A stretch of DNA of 21,734 nt, taken from Candidatus Bathyarchaeota archaeon (GTDB lineage Archaea > Thermoproteota > Bathyarchaeia > TCS64). Below are positions 21,654 to 21,734 of the stretch, piece after piece. Where the stretch lies: contig JAEHCT010000003.1 in assembly GCA_020697635.1 (NCBI GenBank), positions 1 through 21,734 on the forward strand. The letters run 5' to 3'. Position 1 is the first letter of the stretch. Each line of letters begins with the position of its first letter. A program made the translations under genes and the position numbers. The notes under the pieces are model-generated. The model searched no databases and was not told the DNA's origin. It was given only the letters and a program-made list of their open reading frames with translations.

Positions 21654-21734
21654 ATGGTTTCTCTGAGGTTTTACGGCGGGGTCAACGAGATTGGCGGCAA
21701 CAAGATATTGCTGGCGGACGGCGACACGAAGATC
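21654..21734 (+). CDS. Beta-CASP/RNase J-like metallo-beta-lactamase, N-terminal fragment
   Basis: 27 residues only, starting MVSLRFYGGVNEIGGNKILL and running off the right edge. The strand-GGVxEIGGNKIL beginning is typical of archaeal aRNase J-type or related RNA-processing metallo-beta-lactamases, before the DFG and HxHxDH metal motifs, which lie beyond the window. Assigned by the N-terminal pattern only. Leaderless promoter with ttcatatac upstream. Confidence 0.75.
   Translation, partial: MVSLRFYGGVNEIGGNKILLADGDTKI

Noticed and set aside
1..21734. Genome-wide reading of TAG as a sense codon.
   Set aside because: At least eight genes here end in TAG at the expected protein end, several with a neighbour immediately behind; TAG is a normal stop in this organism.
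1..21734. CRISPR arrays, insertion sequences, prophage or toxin-antitoxin loci.
   Set aside because: No regularly spaced repeats, transposase or integrase sequences were found; the ribbon-helix-helix protein has no toxin-like neighbour.

Overview
The window is archaeal chromosome. The evidence is a TFIIB homologue with a zinc ribbon, an A/V-type ATP synthase stator subunit and proteolipid, an archaellin with a class III signal peptide, a type 4 uracil-DNA glycosylase, the PurS/PurL/PurQ form of FGAM synthase, TATA boxes about 26-28 bases ahead of several starts, and many leaderless or near-leaderless genes. The XPF nuclease is the short, helicase-less form known from crenarchaeal and related (TACK) lineages, so a TACK-type archaeon such as a Bathyarchaeia relative is my best guess; that placement is inference. 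GC content is high in genes and drops sharply in the main intergenic regions. I see no CRISPR array, insertion sequence, prophage or integrase: this is housekeeping chromosome with a block rich in regulators.

Layout. 1-2738 (minus): purS-purL-purQ with overlapping stop/start codons; purQ runs off the left edge. 2934-5697 (minus): ATP synthase subunits I and K, separated by a hairpin-plus-U-tract terminator. 5801-6801 (minus): a probable operon of an unrecognised 89-residue protein, a stand-alone RAM (Lrp/AsnC effector-binding) domain and a two-CBS-domain protein. 7125-10487: regulators in alternating directions, namely a full Lrp/AsnC protein, a ribbon-helix-helix protein overlapping a small two-helix membrane protein, a TFB, a cysteine-rich PadR-like winged-helix protein and a ModE-like molybdate-type regulator, followed by a lone archaellin. 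11153-12948 (plus): a class III CoA-transferase and a type 4 uracil-DNA glycosylase. 12925-15958 (minus): an HtpX-type protease, arginyl-tRNA synthetase and, 16 bases ahead of it, tRNA-Arg(CCG). 16054-18588 (plus): a large M14 metallocarboxypeptidase-family gene cut by one in-frame TAG codon. 18770-20050 (plus): a glutamine synthetase. 20088-21579 (minus): XPF nuclease overlapping a MobB protein that carries a four-cysteine Fe-S domain. 21654-end (plus): start of a beta-CASP/RNase J-type metallo-beta-lactamase.

How they fit together. Purine synthesis, ATP synthase, ArgRS/tRNA-Arg, glutamine synthetase, DNA repair (UDG, XPF) and RNA processing are core functions. The ModE-like regulator and the MobB-FeS protein suggest that the cell uses molybdenum or tungsten pterin enzymes. 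The 5.8-10.5 kb block has about seven candidate regulators and a sensor-like CBS/RAM pair, with several dyad or repeat elements in the promoters. The oddest single observation is the in-frame TAG at 17110-17112: TAG is an ordinary stop for many genes here, yet the M14 reading frame stays open and family-like for another 1.47 kb.
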